From CAYFJO01 sp964343305 (GTDB taxonomy: Bacteria > Planctomycetota > Planctomycetia > Pirellulales > Pirellulaceae): a DNA stretch of 23,602 nucleotides. Made by a program: the position numbers and the translations under genes. Of this stretch, positions 1 to 7,930 are shown piece after piece (the stretch's first letter is position 1; every line of letters begins with the position of its first letter). The DNA lies in assembly GCA_964343305.1 (NCBI GenBank), contig CAYFJO010000145.1, forward strand, positions 1 to 23,602, written 5' to 3'. A model generated the notes under the pieces. The model was not told where the DNA came from and searched no databases. It saw only the letters and a program-made list of their open reading frames with translations.

Positions 1-351
1 AAGTTGGCAGACGCCAAACGATCGAAAACTGGTTGGCTTCCGGCGATCGGTATCAAGCATGCAGTAATGGGTCATAGCCAGCTTGCCCTTTTCATCGTGA
101 TACATGGTTACCATTTCCATGGGCGTGCCGGGATTAAACGTTTCCATCACCGCACTGCCGGCGGCGGTAACGCGGTAGACGATCTCGACCGGCTGCGGAC
201 CTTTGCCATGATCCATCTCACCCACCCAGGTACCGACGAGGCCTTTGATCTTTTGCAGTTCCTTTGACCCCTCGTGCTTGGGTATTTTCGTGTCCTGGGC
301 GGTGACGGTAGCGGCGAACAGGCAAACGGATAATACGATGGTGGATTTCAT
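1..351 (-). CDS. Exported protein of unknown function, C-terminus cut by the window edge
   Basis: The first 117 residues are visible and the gene runs off the left edge. It starts with ATG, and AGGAGA lies 5-6 bases upstream, so the start is well supported. The N-terminus is a short signal peptide (MKSTIVLSVCLFAATVTA, then QD), which points to export. The mature part opens with a Gly-Thr-Trp motif (LVGTWVGEMDHGKG), followed by a TYHDEKGKL-like stretch and MTHYCMLD. This pattern resembles small beta-rich exported proteins common in planctomycetes and related to DUF1579-like domains. That family link is from memory and is uncertain. The gene lies downstream of the glycosidase-like gene on the same strand, with a 181-base gap and its own ribosome binding site, so it may have its own promoter. 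No enzymatic residues could be assigned. Confidence 0.75.
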   Translation of the reverse strand, partial: MKSTIVLSVCLFAATVTAQDTKIPKHEGSKELQKIKGLVGTWVGEMDHGKGPQPVEIVYRVTAAGSAVMETFNPGTPMEMVTMYHDEKGKLAMTHYCMLDTDRRKPTSFRSFGVCQL

Positions 352-532
352 GATTGTCTCCTGGGTTAAGTGACGACGGCATTTTGCCAATGTCCACAAA
401 AGAGAAAGGGAAAGCTTCGGCATTGACCAGCCGTACGGTACGTTATCGCGAAATCGCTTCTGCGAAGGTGAGAAAAAGGGAACGCAGCTCATTGCTTGAC
501 CCCCATGTCAGAATTGCTGTCAAACCACTATA

Positions 533-2953
533 TCACCTGCTGGCCGAACTGGGGGACAGACGGAGCTTTACGTAGGCCGTCGATTGTGGGTCATCGAAAG
601 TGTATCTGCTGTAGTGCGGGTAGTTGGATCCTGTTGGCTTCCGGCCGTTGGCTGGTTGGTTGGCGGAACGGATCACGCGTTTTTCTTCCGACCACGGTTC
701 TATGGTGATTCGCAGCGGGCAGTCAGTGACGCGGATCGACTTGGTTATCTCGCTCCCGCTTTGTGATCGCTCATACCGAATCACCGGCCAGCGAGTTTTA
801 CTCTCGCCCGGCATCTGGATCGGGAGGCGGACTTCCATCCACTTCCAGTTCGTCGGCATGGTGTCGTGCACGACGAGCATGTTGTCAGGGATGGAATACT
901 CCAGCCCCGCGAGCCCTTCGAGATAGAGCAGCAGTTTGCCCGCGTTGAAGTTCGAGTACTGGTCGCCGAACAGCTTGCCGCTGCGCGTGTAGGCTTCCGG
1001 AGCGACCGGAATGTTCCAGTCAGTACTGAAGTTGTAATTATCCAGATGATTCAGCGTCAGTCGCCACGCCGGATCGCCAAGTCGCCCGCGGAACATGCCG
1101 CTCAACGTGAAGTACGCGGTGTCCGGTGTGTAGCCAAATGAGTGGTCTACTTTTGTAGCGAAAGTTTTCATGGCCTGACGGGACATGGCGAGGGGGAAGA
1201 AGTCGCCGTCGCCATAAAAACCTTTGGCTTTATCAAGTGCCCATGACCGGGTCATCTTCAAAGCGTAATCGCGCGGGAAGTGCTTTGAACGCATGTGCCA
1301 GAATCCCGTCGTCATCAGCATTCCGTTCTTTGGACCGCCAAAGAAATGTTCGTGACCGTTCATTTGCCAGCGCTGGTCAAACCACGTTTTGATACGGTCC
1401 GGATCGAGTGGCACAGTCCGTTTCCAGTGTTCGACATCCTCGGCGTGGCCGGTGAGGCGGGCCATGGCGATCAAGGCTTCCCCCACTTCAAAGTGATTGG
1501 AAAAGAACGGGGCGATTCGCTCGCGAAAGACCTCTCGGAAGTAGCCCTCGTAACAGTCGCGCAGGAATCTGATATCGCCCGTGTGCTGGTAGATCTGCCA
1601 CGCTCCAAGGACATGCTCCGAAAGTTCAACACCGTACACACCGGAGTGCCACGTCGATCCCTTGTTGTCGGCCAGCGTAATCACGCCGTTCGGTGATTTT
1701 CGATAGTGACCATTTTTGAAAAGATGCTTCCACGTCAGGACGTTTCCGTAAGCGTAATGTGACTTGTTGCCAGTCCATGCTCCCACCTTGATCTGGAACG
1801 TCGCGTCGTAGCGGTGCATACCAAGAAAATTATTGACGGCCGTTTGGGTGTGAGGCTCCATCTCCCATCCCTTCTGCACGTCGATGTAATACATCAGGTA
1901 GAGCGACCACAGGTAATAGTAGATATCCTCAAACTTCCGGTCCGAGCAGCGAAACCACGGAATCTCTTCGTTAAGCTGACGATTCATCTCGCGCGTCTTC
2001 GCGATCATCGTTTCACGCGGCTTGCGGAGCACTGCCTTCGCGTCTTTCAGCGCCTGGCGGTAGTCATCATGCATCGCCCAAACGAGCGCCACGCTGTTGC
2101 TGTCGCAGGGCACTTCGAACTCATACTGCTTCTCGCCATGTTCGCCCTTTGCGAACTTGTGGCTTTTGGCGAAGTTCCTCGACGCGGTGAGAACGGTGCT
2201 CATGCCCTGATACATAATCGGGCCGACCCGCTCGGACCGATCTGTTTCAGGCCGACACCGCGTCGTGCCGCCTTCGACGATGTGGATGGCATTGTGCTCC
2301 GCGTCATATTCAATCGTGGCAGTGCTTGTCAGACTGTGACGTCCAAAGAAACTCTGACCGCCCAATCGCAACGTGACGGGGTGGGACGCGGTGATCATCG
2401 AACAGGCGGCGCCGCCCGCTGTAATGAACTTCTCTTCCCGCATCCGGACGCCATCAACTTCGTACTCGCAGATCATTCGGTCCGGCCGCCAGTACATCCT
2501 CTTTGGGATCGGATGACGATGAGTCTTCTGGTCAACAACAACGCTGCCATAGAGAACCCGCGTGTCCTTGTAGAACTCCCAGCCCGAGAAATCGTTGCCG
2601 AAACCGGTGTTGTCATGATCCTTGCCGCGGCTCTGCATGAGTCCGACGCCGCGGCTACGAAGATCGTGATGGAACGGATGAGTCAGGCCGAGCGTTTCGT
2701 GTTCCTTCAGCTCCCAACTCGCATGAAACCCGCCGACATAGTACGTGACGTTTCCGGCGAGGAATCCGTGTTTCTTTCCCTGAACATCCTGCTGCAAACG
2801 CTGGCAGTAGTCCGAAAAAGGTGGAGCTTCTGCGAGTGTGACACTGGTACCGAGCAGCAAAACCAACGCTGCGGTTATCAGGGATGAGCGATGCGCAATG
2901 ATACGCGTTGTGCTGCTATTCTGACGATGTTCATCACCTGGTTTGCTTTTCAC
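533..2953 (-). CDS. Large exported protein with (alpha/alpha)6-barrel glycosidase-like character
   Basis: About 806 residues. The frame opens with a TTG at 2959, but the GTG at 2953 is preferred because AGGTG sits about 7 bases before it; a stop codon lies directly upstream of the TTG. After a charged n-region, a hydrophobic core (roughly residues 25-41, ending TLAEA) forms a signal peptide, so the protein is exported. The middle part has repeated aromatic helical segments such as FEDIYYYLWSLYLMYY and HVLGAWQIYQHTGDIRFL. The latter resembles the Gly-x-x-x-x-Tyr...Thr-Gly-Asp pattern of six-hairpin glycosidases (GH63/GH65/GH78-like folds). The end (LPIQMPGESKTRWPVIRYER) looks like a C-terminal beta domain. 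The exact glycoside hydrolase family and catalytic acids cannot be named from sequence reading. The sulfatase remnant directly upstream suggests former work on a sulfated polysaccharide, which is inference. Confidence 0.7.
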   Translation of the reverse strand: MKSKPGDEHRQNSSTTRIIAHRSSLITAALVLLLGTSVTLAEAPPFSDYCQRLQQDVQGKKHGFLAGNVTYYVGGFHASWELKEHETLGLTHPFHHDLRSRGVGLMQSRGKDHDNTGFGNDFSGWEFYKDTRVLYGSVVVDQKTHRHPIPKRMYWRPDRMICEYEVDGVRMREEKFITAGGAACSMITASHPVTLRLGGQSFFGRHSLTSTATIEYDAEHNAIHIVEGGTTRCRPETDRSERVGPIMYQGMSTVLTASRNFAKSHKFAKGEHGEKQYEFEVPCDSNSVALVWAMHDDYRQALKDAKAVLRKPRETMIAKTREMNRQLNEEIPWFRCSDRKFEDIYYYLWSLYLMYYIDVQKGWEMEPHTQTAVNNFLGMHRYDATFQIKVGAWTGNKSHYAYGNVLTWKHLFKNGHYRKSPNGVITLADNKGSTWHSGVYGVELSEHVLGAWQIYQHTGDIRFLRDCYEGYFREVFRERIAPFFSNHFEVGEALIAMARLTGHAEDVEHWKRTVPLDPDRIKTWFDQRWQMNGHEHFFGGPKNGMLMTTGFWHMRSKHFPRDYALKMTRSWALDKAKGFYGDGDFFPLAMSRQAMKTFATKVDHSFGYTPDTAYFTLSGMFRGRLGDPAWRLTLNHLDNYNFSTDWNIPVAPEAYTRSGKLFGDQYSNFNAGKLLLYLEGLAGLEYSIPDNMLVVHDTMPTNWKWMEVRLPIQMPGESKTRWPVIRYERSQSGSEITKSIRVTDCPLRITIEPWSEEKRVIRSANQPANGRKPTGSNYPHYSRYTFDDPQSTAYVKLRLSPSSASR

Positions 2954-2982
2954 TTTCAATCACCTGCGTGGACGCACCTTCT

Positions 2983-3336
2983 TCACCGTTTTCCGAATCG
3001 CTGCTGATATTGCCCGGACAACAATCCCATCCGCGACGCCACGCAAATCGGGGCCGTCACATAAGCATCGGTGAAAAGAGTGCCTTCATTCGCGAGGCGA
3101 TCGATGTTCGGAGTGGGAATCTCCGACTTTCCGAATTTCGGCAGATCAGAATAGCCCATGTCAACGGCCATGATGATCACGATATTCAGGTGAGCGGCTG
3201 ACTCGCCGGCAGGTGTTTTCGCAGGCAGCGTCTGTGGACAAAAGCCAAGGACTATCAGGCATACGAGTCGGCTTATCACGCGCCTCGGGAAAGACTGAAA
3301 ACTGTTGGTGTCTTTCACGGTTTGGAACGGAAGCAT
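2983..3336 (-). pseudogene. Truncated sulfatase (N-terminal ~117 residues only)
   Basis: It encodes the N-terminal part of a formylglycine-dependent sulfatase and then stops. Type I sulfatases usually have 450-550 residues; this one ends after 117. The start is intact: ATG with GAGGAA about 6 bases upstream, followed by a signal-like segment (LVCLIVLGFC). Recognisable family motifs are NIVIIMAVDMGYSDL (normally ...ADDLGYGDL), IPTPNIDRLANEG, and the modification site C-V-A-S-R within TAPICVASRMGLLSGQYQQRFG. C-x-A/P-x-R is the known formylglycine consensus, so that site is kept. The first Asp of the metal-binding Asp-Asp pair is replaced by Val. After QRFG only Lys-Arg and TGA follow, and the neighbouring glycosidase-like gene begins 30 bases later, so the rest of the enzyme has been deleted. 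A functional small protein is possible but unlikely. Confidence 0.8.
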
Positions 3337-3440
3337 GCTGATTCCTCATTCGCCTGGTTTCTTTGCAGTGATACAGAATATGCGATTCTGATCAACAGAG
3401 GAATCGTCCGCAAAATGGTGTGCTCGTTTAACTCAGTTCC

Positions 3441-4400
3441 TTAGAACCTCGTCAGGATCTCGCCGTCGGCGCGGTGCCCGAGAAGACGGAACAGATCTGG
3501 GTCAATACTTTGCGATACTCTTCGAACCGATCCGTCGGCGAATCCAAAGTTTGCGACGACGCCAGAGTGAAAGCTGCCGAAACCGCCGACATAGAGCGGG
3601 CCTTCGCTTGGCTGCTCTTCCGCGGCAGATTTCGACGCATCGCTCGAGCGGTAGCGATGATTGACGAACGACCCAGTATTGCGAAGCGTCGCTCGCGTGC
3701 CGGATACCCAACCCAGATTGTTCTTCCGCACAATTGCCTCGCCCATCAATATGGTGTTCGAGCTGCCGTCGAAAATATCCGAGTAGCGAACGCCGCTGTT
3801 GAGAAACAGCAGCCCGTTGTTGTCTTCGTCGATGGGGGCTTCCGAGTCGTGGTGGCAGCCGGCATAGCTTGTTCGTCCGACTTTATCATCATTGGGTTTG
3901 CGAACCATTGGATCAGAAGGACACCACAGCGGGGAGATCCACGCGGCGCGAGCTTCCGAATTTGCTGCGGCGTATGCGCCGGCCGACTGGTCGAATCGCT
4001 GAAACACTGCCCGCTGTTCCATGTATGGCAAGATCTTCACGATCCAACTGACGTGAATGCCTTGTGCCTCGTTGCGGATGGGACCATCTGGATTCGTCAC
4101 GCCGGGTGGTAACGCTTCGAAGTGATACTCATAGTTATGCACCGCCATGCCAAGTTGCGACATGTTATTGAGGCAGCTTGTTCGCCTGGCGGCTTCGCGA
4201 GCTGCCTGAACGGCTGGCAGCAGCAAAGCGATGAGGGTGCCAATGATCGCGATCACAACCAAGAGTTCGACCAAGGTGAATCCAAGTGGTTTGGACTTCG
4301 TACGGAGACCTTCGGTCAAAGTCAGGGGTTCGGTCGGGAGACCGGCCACAGCGCGGGTCTCTCGGCGTCGGCGATCAGCGGGATGATTGAGATATGGCAT
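3441..4400 (-). CDS. DUF1559 family prepilin-like protein
   Basis: 319 residues, the normal size for DUF1559 proteins, which are expanded in planctomycetes. A class III prepilin signal is clear: G40 followed by FTLVELLVVIAIIGTLIALL and then LPAVQAAREAARR, with Glu at mature position 5. The globular part ends with the typical FGFADGSVR motif (about residues 286-294). DUF1559 proteins are thought to be cleaved by a prepilin peptidase and assembled or displayed by a type II secretion or type IV pilus-like machine; their role is not established. The ATG is preceded by GGAGAA at 5 bases. The leader is 40 residues, much longer than the usual 5-20, and coincides with a GC-rich imperfect inverted repeat (separate entry). 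It is the last gene behind the pseudopilin block, 17 bases after the K-like gene, and is probably in the same operon. Confidence 0.93.
   Translation of the reverse strand: MPYLNHPADRRRRETRAVAGLPTEPLTLTEGLRTKSKPLGFTLVELLVVIAIIGTLIALLLPAVQAAREAARRTSCLNNMSQLGMAVHNYEYHFEALPPGVTNPDGPIRNEAQGIHVSWIVKILPYMEQRAVFQRFDQSAGAYAAANSEARAAWISPLWCPSDPMVRKPNDDKVGRTSYAGCHHDSEAPIDEDNNGLLFLNSGVRYSDIFDGSSNTILMGEAIVRKNNLGWVSGTRATLRNTGSFVNHRYRSSDASKSAAEEQPSEGPLYVGGFGSFHSGVVANFGFADGSVRRVSQSIDPDLFRLLGHRADGEILTRF
4333..4366. repeat. Imperfect inverted repeat inside the DUF1559 leader-coding region
   Basis: The arms GTCGGGAGACC (4333-4343) and GGTCTCTCGGC (4356-4366) pair at 9 of 11 positions around a 12-base GC-rich loop. 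The repeat encodes part of the odd leader (RRETRAVAGLPTEP). It resembles GC-rich palindromic repeats scattered in planctomycete genomes, but that likeness is from memory and untested here. Confidence 0.4.
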
Positions 4401-4417
4401 GTTATTCTCCGGGTTTA

Positions 4418-4849
4418 TTAGTTTTGAGGTAAATCGATCAAAAATTTTCGCGTGCGACGAATGGAAGTGGCTTTGCCAGACGGGTATTCCGCAACAACAA
4501 GCACGGTGGCGCGATCCGTTGAGTCACGGTTGACTGAGATGTTGACGACACCAGGATCCGTACCGACGATCGCATCTGCTGCCAGCGACCACACCTCGCC
4601 GTTGTATTCAGCGTTGCCTGTCAAACGAAAAGCGGCACGTTCGGCTCCGGCTTGTACCAGCCACTGCGTCTGTCGGGCGTGCCGCTCGGTGCGGATTTGC
4701 CGCCTTGTCATCAATGTTTTTTTGAGCATCCCGCCAAGCAAGAGCGTTGCCACAGCCATGCAAACGATGACGCAGACCAACACCGCGCCTCGCTTACGTG
4801 TTTGACGTTGCGACTTGATCCGTCGCGTGTCTTTTCGGGAATGACTCAT
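4418..4849 (-). CDS. Short GspK/PilX-like pseudopilin-type membrane protein
   Basis: 143 residues. A basic N-terminus (RRIKSQRQTRKRG) is followed by one hydrophobic segment, roughly residues 22-41 (AVLVCVIVCMAVATLLLGGM), and then a mostly polar domain with a helical start rich in Arg and Gln. The layout, a basic leader ending in Gly then a hydrophobic helix, matches GspK or PilX minor pilins. The Glu at mature position 5 is absent, as in GspK proteins. True GspK has about 300 residues, so this one lacks most of the usual periplasmic domain. The ATG lies 2 bases after the stop of the preceding J/H-like gene, which indicates translational coupling. In the GspK model it would sit at the tip of a short pseudopilus. 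The assignment depends on position and N-terminal pattern; the C-terminal part is not recognised. Confidence 0.65.
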   Translation of the reverse strand: MSHSRKDTRRIKSQRQTRKRGAVLVCVIVCMAVATLLLGGMLKKTLMTRRQIRTERHARQTQWLVQAGAERAAFRLTGNAEYNGEVWSLAADAIVGTDPGVVNISVNRDSTDRATVLVVAEYPSGKATSIRRTRKFLIDLPQN

Positions 4850-4851
4850 GA

Positions 4852-5406
4852 TTACTCGGTTTCCTGTGTCTCGCTTAAGAATCGGTGATCTCGTCCCACG
4901 CTGGCCTCGACGTGCATGACCGCGCGACGAACGTCGTCTTTGCTCACCACACTTTGGGACTCGTCGCTGGCCGTTGCCAAATAGGGTTGCGGGATGGCGA
5001 AGACCGTGAACGAAACTCGTTTCGTGGGATCATCGAAAAACTCGATTCGATAATTGTCCGGAAACTGAAAACGATCACGGTGCGTGGGTTCGTTTTCCTT
5101 GGTCGAAGTCCGTTCAAGCGCGTTATTACGCACGACGTAAGTCACCGTGCTTTCGCCGGGTTGATTCAGCACCAGCCGTTGTTCACCTTCGTCTGGGGAC
5201 TGAAGTTCGGCGCGGTCGGCAAGGTGAACATCTTCACGAAGCTTCGCCGACAGACGTTCCGCAACGCGATGCATGACGTTGTCGCGATCGCTAGACTTCT
5301 GTTCGTGCATCACGCGGTGAAGCATGCCCACGCCGACCGTCAAAACGACGCTCGTCATTCCCATGACGACTAACAATTCGGTAAGTGTAAAGCCTCGTCT
5401 GTTCAC
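4852..5406 (-). CDS. GspJ/GspH-like pseudopilin
   Basis: 184 residues from the GTG at 5406. This start is chosen over the upstream GTG at 5457 for three reasons. It overlaps the preceding gene's TGA as GTGA, it has GGAGAGGAA about 8 bases upstream, and it gives the classic short prepilin leader VNRRG followed by FTLTELLVVMGMTSVVLTVG. Glu is present at mature position 5, so cleavage by a prepilin peptidase (GspO/PilD type) and N-methylation are expected. The mature part holds a helix (MLHRVMHEQKSSDRDNVMHRVAERL) and a beta-rich domain that includes YVVRNNALERT, a pattern typical of J/H-type minor pseudopilins. It lies between the I-like and K-like genes, the usual order of minor pseudopilins in type II secretion operons. 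Whether it is J or H cannot be decided by reading. Confidence 0.82.
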   Translation of the reverse strand: MNRRGFTLTELLVVMGMTSVVLTVGVGMLHRVMHEQKSSDRDNVMHRVAERLSAKLREDVHLADRAELQSPDEGEQRLVLNQPGESTVTYVVRNNALERTSTKENEPTHRDRFQFPDNYRIEFFDDPTKRVSFTVFAIPQPYLATASDESQSVVSKDDVRRAVMHVEASVGRDHRFLSETQETE

Positions 5407-5834
5407 GGCGCGGGTTCCTCTCCAGGCGATTCGGCTGTCGAAGGGGGAAAGATCCACGTTGCCATGGTCAGCGGAGCGGCACTTCGCCCTGGGCTATCCC
5501 ACGAGATCGCCAGGGCAAGCCGATAGCCTTCTTCCGACTGCTGCAACGTGCCGCTTAGTCGAGGATTTGGCAGTCCGGCCGAGGCGAATTCGCTCGGAGT
5601 TAATGTGGCGATCTCTTGTTTGAGTTCGCTTATTGGCAACTGCGCCAAGCGATCCAATTGATTCGTGATCTCGTCCATGGCGATACGATCGTGACGAATC
5701 GTCCGCTGCACGCGGCCAATTCGAATCGCAGACGGAACGACAATCAGTATCAACGTGCCAAGCAACGAGCAGGCGACAACCAACTCGATGATCGTCGTAC
5801 CGCACCTGGGATGAGTGGACGTGTAAACATTCAT
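5403..5834 (-). CDS. GspI-like minor pseudopilin
   Basis: 143 residues from the ATG at 5834. A GTG at 5843 is in frame, but the ATG has GGTGA at about 5 bases. The leader MNVYTSTHPRCG precedes TTIIELVVACSLLGTLILIV: Gly at -1 and Glu at +5 are kept, but position +1 is Thr rather than the usual Phe or Met. After the hydrophobic helix comes an amphipathic helix (DEITNQLDRLAQLP) and a small C-terminal domain with WDSPG. The size fits GspI (about 120-140 residues). It begins 13 bases after the third GspF-like gene and ends in a GTGA overlap with the J/H-like gene, so the genes are translated as a coupled set. In known type II systems, I, J and K form the tip of the pseudopilus. Confidence 0.75.
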   Translation of the reverse strand: MNVYTSTHPRCGTTIIELVVACSLLGTLILIVVPSAIRIGRVQRTIRHDRIAMDEITNQLDRLAQLPISELKQEIATLTPSEFASAGLPNPRLSGTLQQSEEGYRLALAISWDSPGRSAAPLTMATWIFPPSTAESPGEEPAP

Positions 5835-5847
5835 GGGAATCACCGAT

Positions 5848-6915
5848 TTATCCCGAGTGCAAAATCATCATTAAGAACGGACCAAAAACACTTAAACACA
5901 TCGTGAACACAGCCCCGGCCAACAACAGAATCGTTACGGGCTCTACCAGATCTCCCACCAATTCCAAGCGACAGAGCATCCGGCGTCGCTTAGACGAGGC
6001 CAGTTGTGCCATCGCCCACGGTCGGTTTCCCACCTTCTCAGATGCTTCCATCAACGCAACTTCCGCAGGTGTGAGCAGCTTCACCGCTTGCAACGTGGCC
6101 CACAGATCAGCGCCGTGTTCGACTTCATTGCAAACAAACAACAGCATTTGTCGCAATGTCGGGTCGTGGTGATAACGGGCCAACGTGGAAATGGCCCCCC
6201 GTATCGGCCGGCCGGCCTCAGCGACGGTACTTAGACTTTGCAAAACATCGGCGGATCGCGTGTCAAACCACGGCCGAATGAGAACTCGTCGCAAGGAGCG
6301 TCCAGGTTTCTCCGTCCACAATATCCAGGCCAAAAGAAGACCCGCTCCCACAGCAAGCCACCAGTAGTCCACAAAAAACCGTCCGACATTCGTGACGGTT
6401 TGGTAGGCGACGGATTCAGCCGATTCCAGGCCAAAGTCAACCATGATTCGTTCTAAGACCGGCAATATCTTGAGCAGTAGAAATGCAGCGATGCACACGA
6501 TCACCAGTAACACAAGGGCTGGGTAAACGAAGAAACCTTGAAGCCGCTCGTTCATTTGAACGTTTTGCGAATGCCTTGAATTCTCGATGAGACTTCGCAA
6601 CGTCATAGACAGCGTGCCCGACTGGATGCCGAATCGGACTGCTAACACGCTTTCTGCTGGTAGCACATGAGGGACCTGTTCAAGAGCGTCAGGTAGCGAA
6701 ATTCCTTCGTCCAATAGTCCGGCTAATCGCTGAACCCGGTCTCGCTGAATTCCGCTTTGGTCCGCAGCGAACGCTCGCAGCAGCGACACCATCGGCAACT
6801 GGTGCTCGACAGCCAGGGCGATAATTCTCAGCAGCGATTCGGACTGCGTGCGTGTCGTAACAAACGGGTAAGTTTGTCGACTCATCCAGCGGCGAAATGT
6901 GGGGAACCATTGCAT
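5848..6915 (-). CDS. GspF-like inner-membrane protein, third of three tandem copies
   Basis: 355 residues with the two-domain T2SSF layout. The first cytoplasmic helical domain spans roughly residues 25-125, with SLLRIIALAVEHQLPMVSLLRAF and GISLPDALEQ and the FGIQSGTL stretch that corresponds to the family's GE..G motif. Transmembrane segments lie near 131-152 and 183-200. The second helical domain is about 218-320 (LLTPAEVALMEASEKVGN), with a last transmembrane segment near 325-350. GspF/PilC proteins form the inner-membrane platform that couples the motor ATPase to pilin assembly. It follows the second GspF-like gene by 16 bases, and no strong Shine-Dalgarno is visible, so coupled translation is likely. 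The three copies are highly divergent from each other, so this is not a recent duplication. It is the most canonical of the three. Confidence 0.85.
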   Translation of the reverse strand: MQWFPTFRRWMSRQTYPFVTTRTQSESLLRIIALAVEHQLPMVSLLRAFAADQSGIQRDRVQRLAGLLDEGISLPDALEQVPHVLPAESVLAVRFGIQSGTLSMTLRSLIENSRHSQNVQMNERLQGFFVYPALVLLVIVCIAAFLLLKILPVLERIMVDFGLESAESVAYQTVTNVGRFFVDYWWLAVGAGLLLAWILWTEKPGRSLRRVLIRPWFDTRSADVLQSLSTVAEAGRPIRGAISTLARYHHDPTLRQMLLFVCNEVEHGADLWATLQAVKLLTPAEVALMEASEKVGNRPWAMAQLASSKRRRMLCRLELVGDLVEPVTILLLAGAVFTMCLSVFGPFLMMILHSG

Positions 6916-6931
6916 GGATCTGCGAGTCCGC

Positions 6932-7930
6932 TCAAATGAGGCCCTGAATCAAACTGATGAGAGGCATAAACAATGCCACGACGTAGAACCCGACGGCCGT
7001 CCCGAGCAGGACGACAAAGGCGGGTTCAATGAATTTGGAGATCCAAGCCAATCGATTGCGAGTTTGCTGGTCATACATCCAAGACAACTCTCGCAGGATC
7101 TGTGCAGTGGCCTCGGGATTAGCCTCGAGTTGCAGCGCGTGAACGACTGTGCGGGGAAGGCTCCAGTCAACAGGCGGTGAGCCCGGGAGATGTGTGTTAC
7201 TCGAATCCAATTGGGTTGCCAACTGGTTTGCTTCGCGACGAAGTTCAATTTCGCCCGTGTTCCGCCCACTGATTCTCAGCGCATCAGCAGCCGGGACTTC
7301 CGCCGCCATCAAATCGGCAAGATATCGCGTGAATGTTGCTCGATTCGAAAGTCGAATTGTCGAACCAACAACCGGCATGCGCTGGATGATCCAATCACGA
7401 AATCGCGAGTTGAACAAGAGAATCGCTCCCAACAACGAAACCGCAATCAGGATGACCCATCCAAAATTGAGAATCGTCTGGGAAGTATTTATTGCCAGAG
7501 TAGTTAGTGCAGGGAGTTGCAGTTCGAAATCGAGGAACATCTCCCTAAAGATGGGTATGATCCACACCGTGATGAACAACAGAATTGCCAACGAAGCCGC
7601 CGCCATCACCAGCGGGTAAGCGAGCGCCGATGCAAAACGGCCACGAAGATCACCCTCTCGCTGAAGCTCATCGATGATTCCGCTGGGGAACTGACTTGGG
7701 TCGCCAGATGATGCGCCCGCGATGAGTATTGGAATCCATTCATCGTCGATTTGATCTTGGCCTTGCTCCAGTTGGTTCGCGAGACGTTCTAAGCGGAGTC
7801 GCCGCTTACCGGAAGGAAGTTCCTGCGCGTAGGCTGACAGGGCGGGTACCAGCGGGTTGCCTATCTCCAAGACGCGGCCGATTAGTCTTCGCAGCGCCTG
7901 CTGTTCGGCTTCCGATGGTTGCTCAGGCAT
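6932..7930 (-). CDS. GspF-like inner-membrane protein, second of three tandem copies
   Basis: 332 residues. The first domain is reduced and lacks the usual N-terminal motif block, but FASALAYPLVMAAASLAILL (near 99-118) followed by IIPIFREMF is the standard T2SSF transition into the membrane. Transmembrane segments lie near 104-126, 153-174 and 301-326. The second domain has RYLADLMAAEVPAADALRIS, and the C-terminus FIEPAFVVLLGTAVGFYVVA matches the family closely. The ATG starts directly after the TGA of the preceding GspF-like gene with no spacer, a sign of translational coupling and perhaps fixed stoichiometry. The expected role is a platform subunit of a pilin-assembly or type II-like machine. 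The weak N-terminal domain suggests it may have lost contact with an ATPase or may pair with the other two copies. Confidence 0.83.
   Translation of the reverse strand: MPEQPSEAEQQALRRLIGRVLEIGNPLVPALSAYAQELPSGKRRLRLERLANQLEQGQDQIDDEWIPILIAGASSGDPSQFPSGIIDELQREGDLRGRFASALAYPLVMAAASLAILLFITVWIIPIFREMFLDFELQLPALTTLAINTSQTILNFGWVILIAVSLLGAILLFNSRFRDWIIQRMPVVGSTIRLSNRATFTRYLADLMAAEVPAADALRISGRNTGEIELRREANQLATQLDSSNTHLPGSPPVDWSLPRTVVHALQLEANPEATAQILRELSWMYDQQTRNRLAWISKFIEPAFVVLLGTAVGFYVVALFMPLISLIQGLI

Noticed and set aside
1814..2887. A 357-codon open frame on the plus strand opposite the glycosidase-like gene
   Set aside because: It lies wholly antisense to the exported protein with signal peptide and domain-like sequence, and has no motif or ribosome binding site. 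It is a shadow of codon bias.
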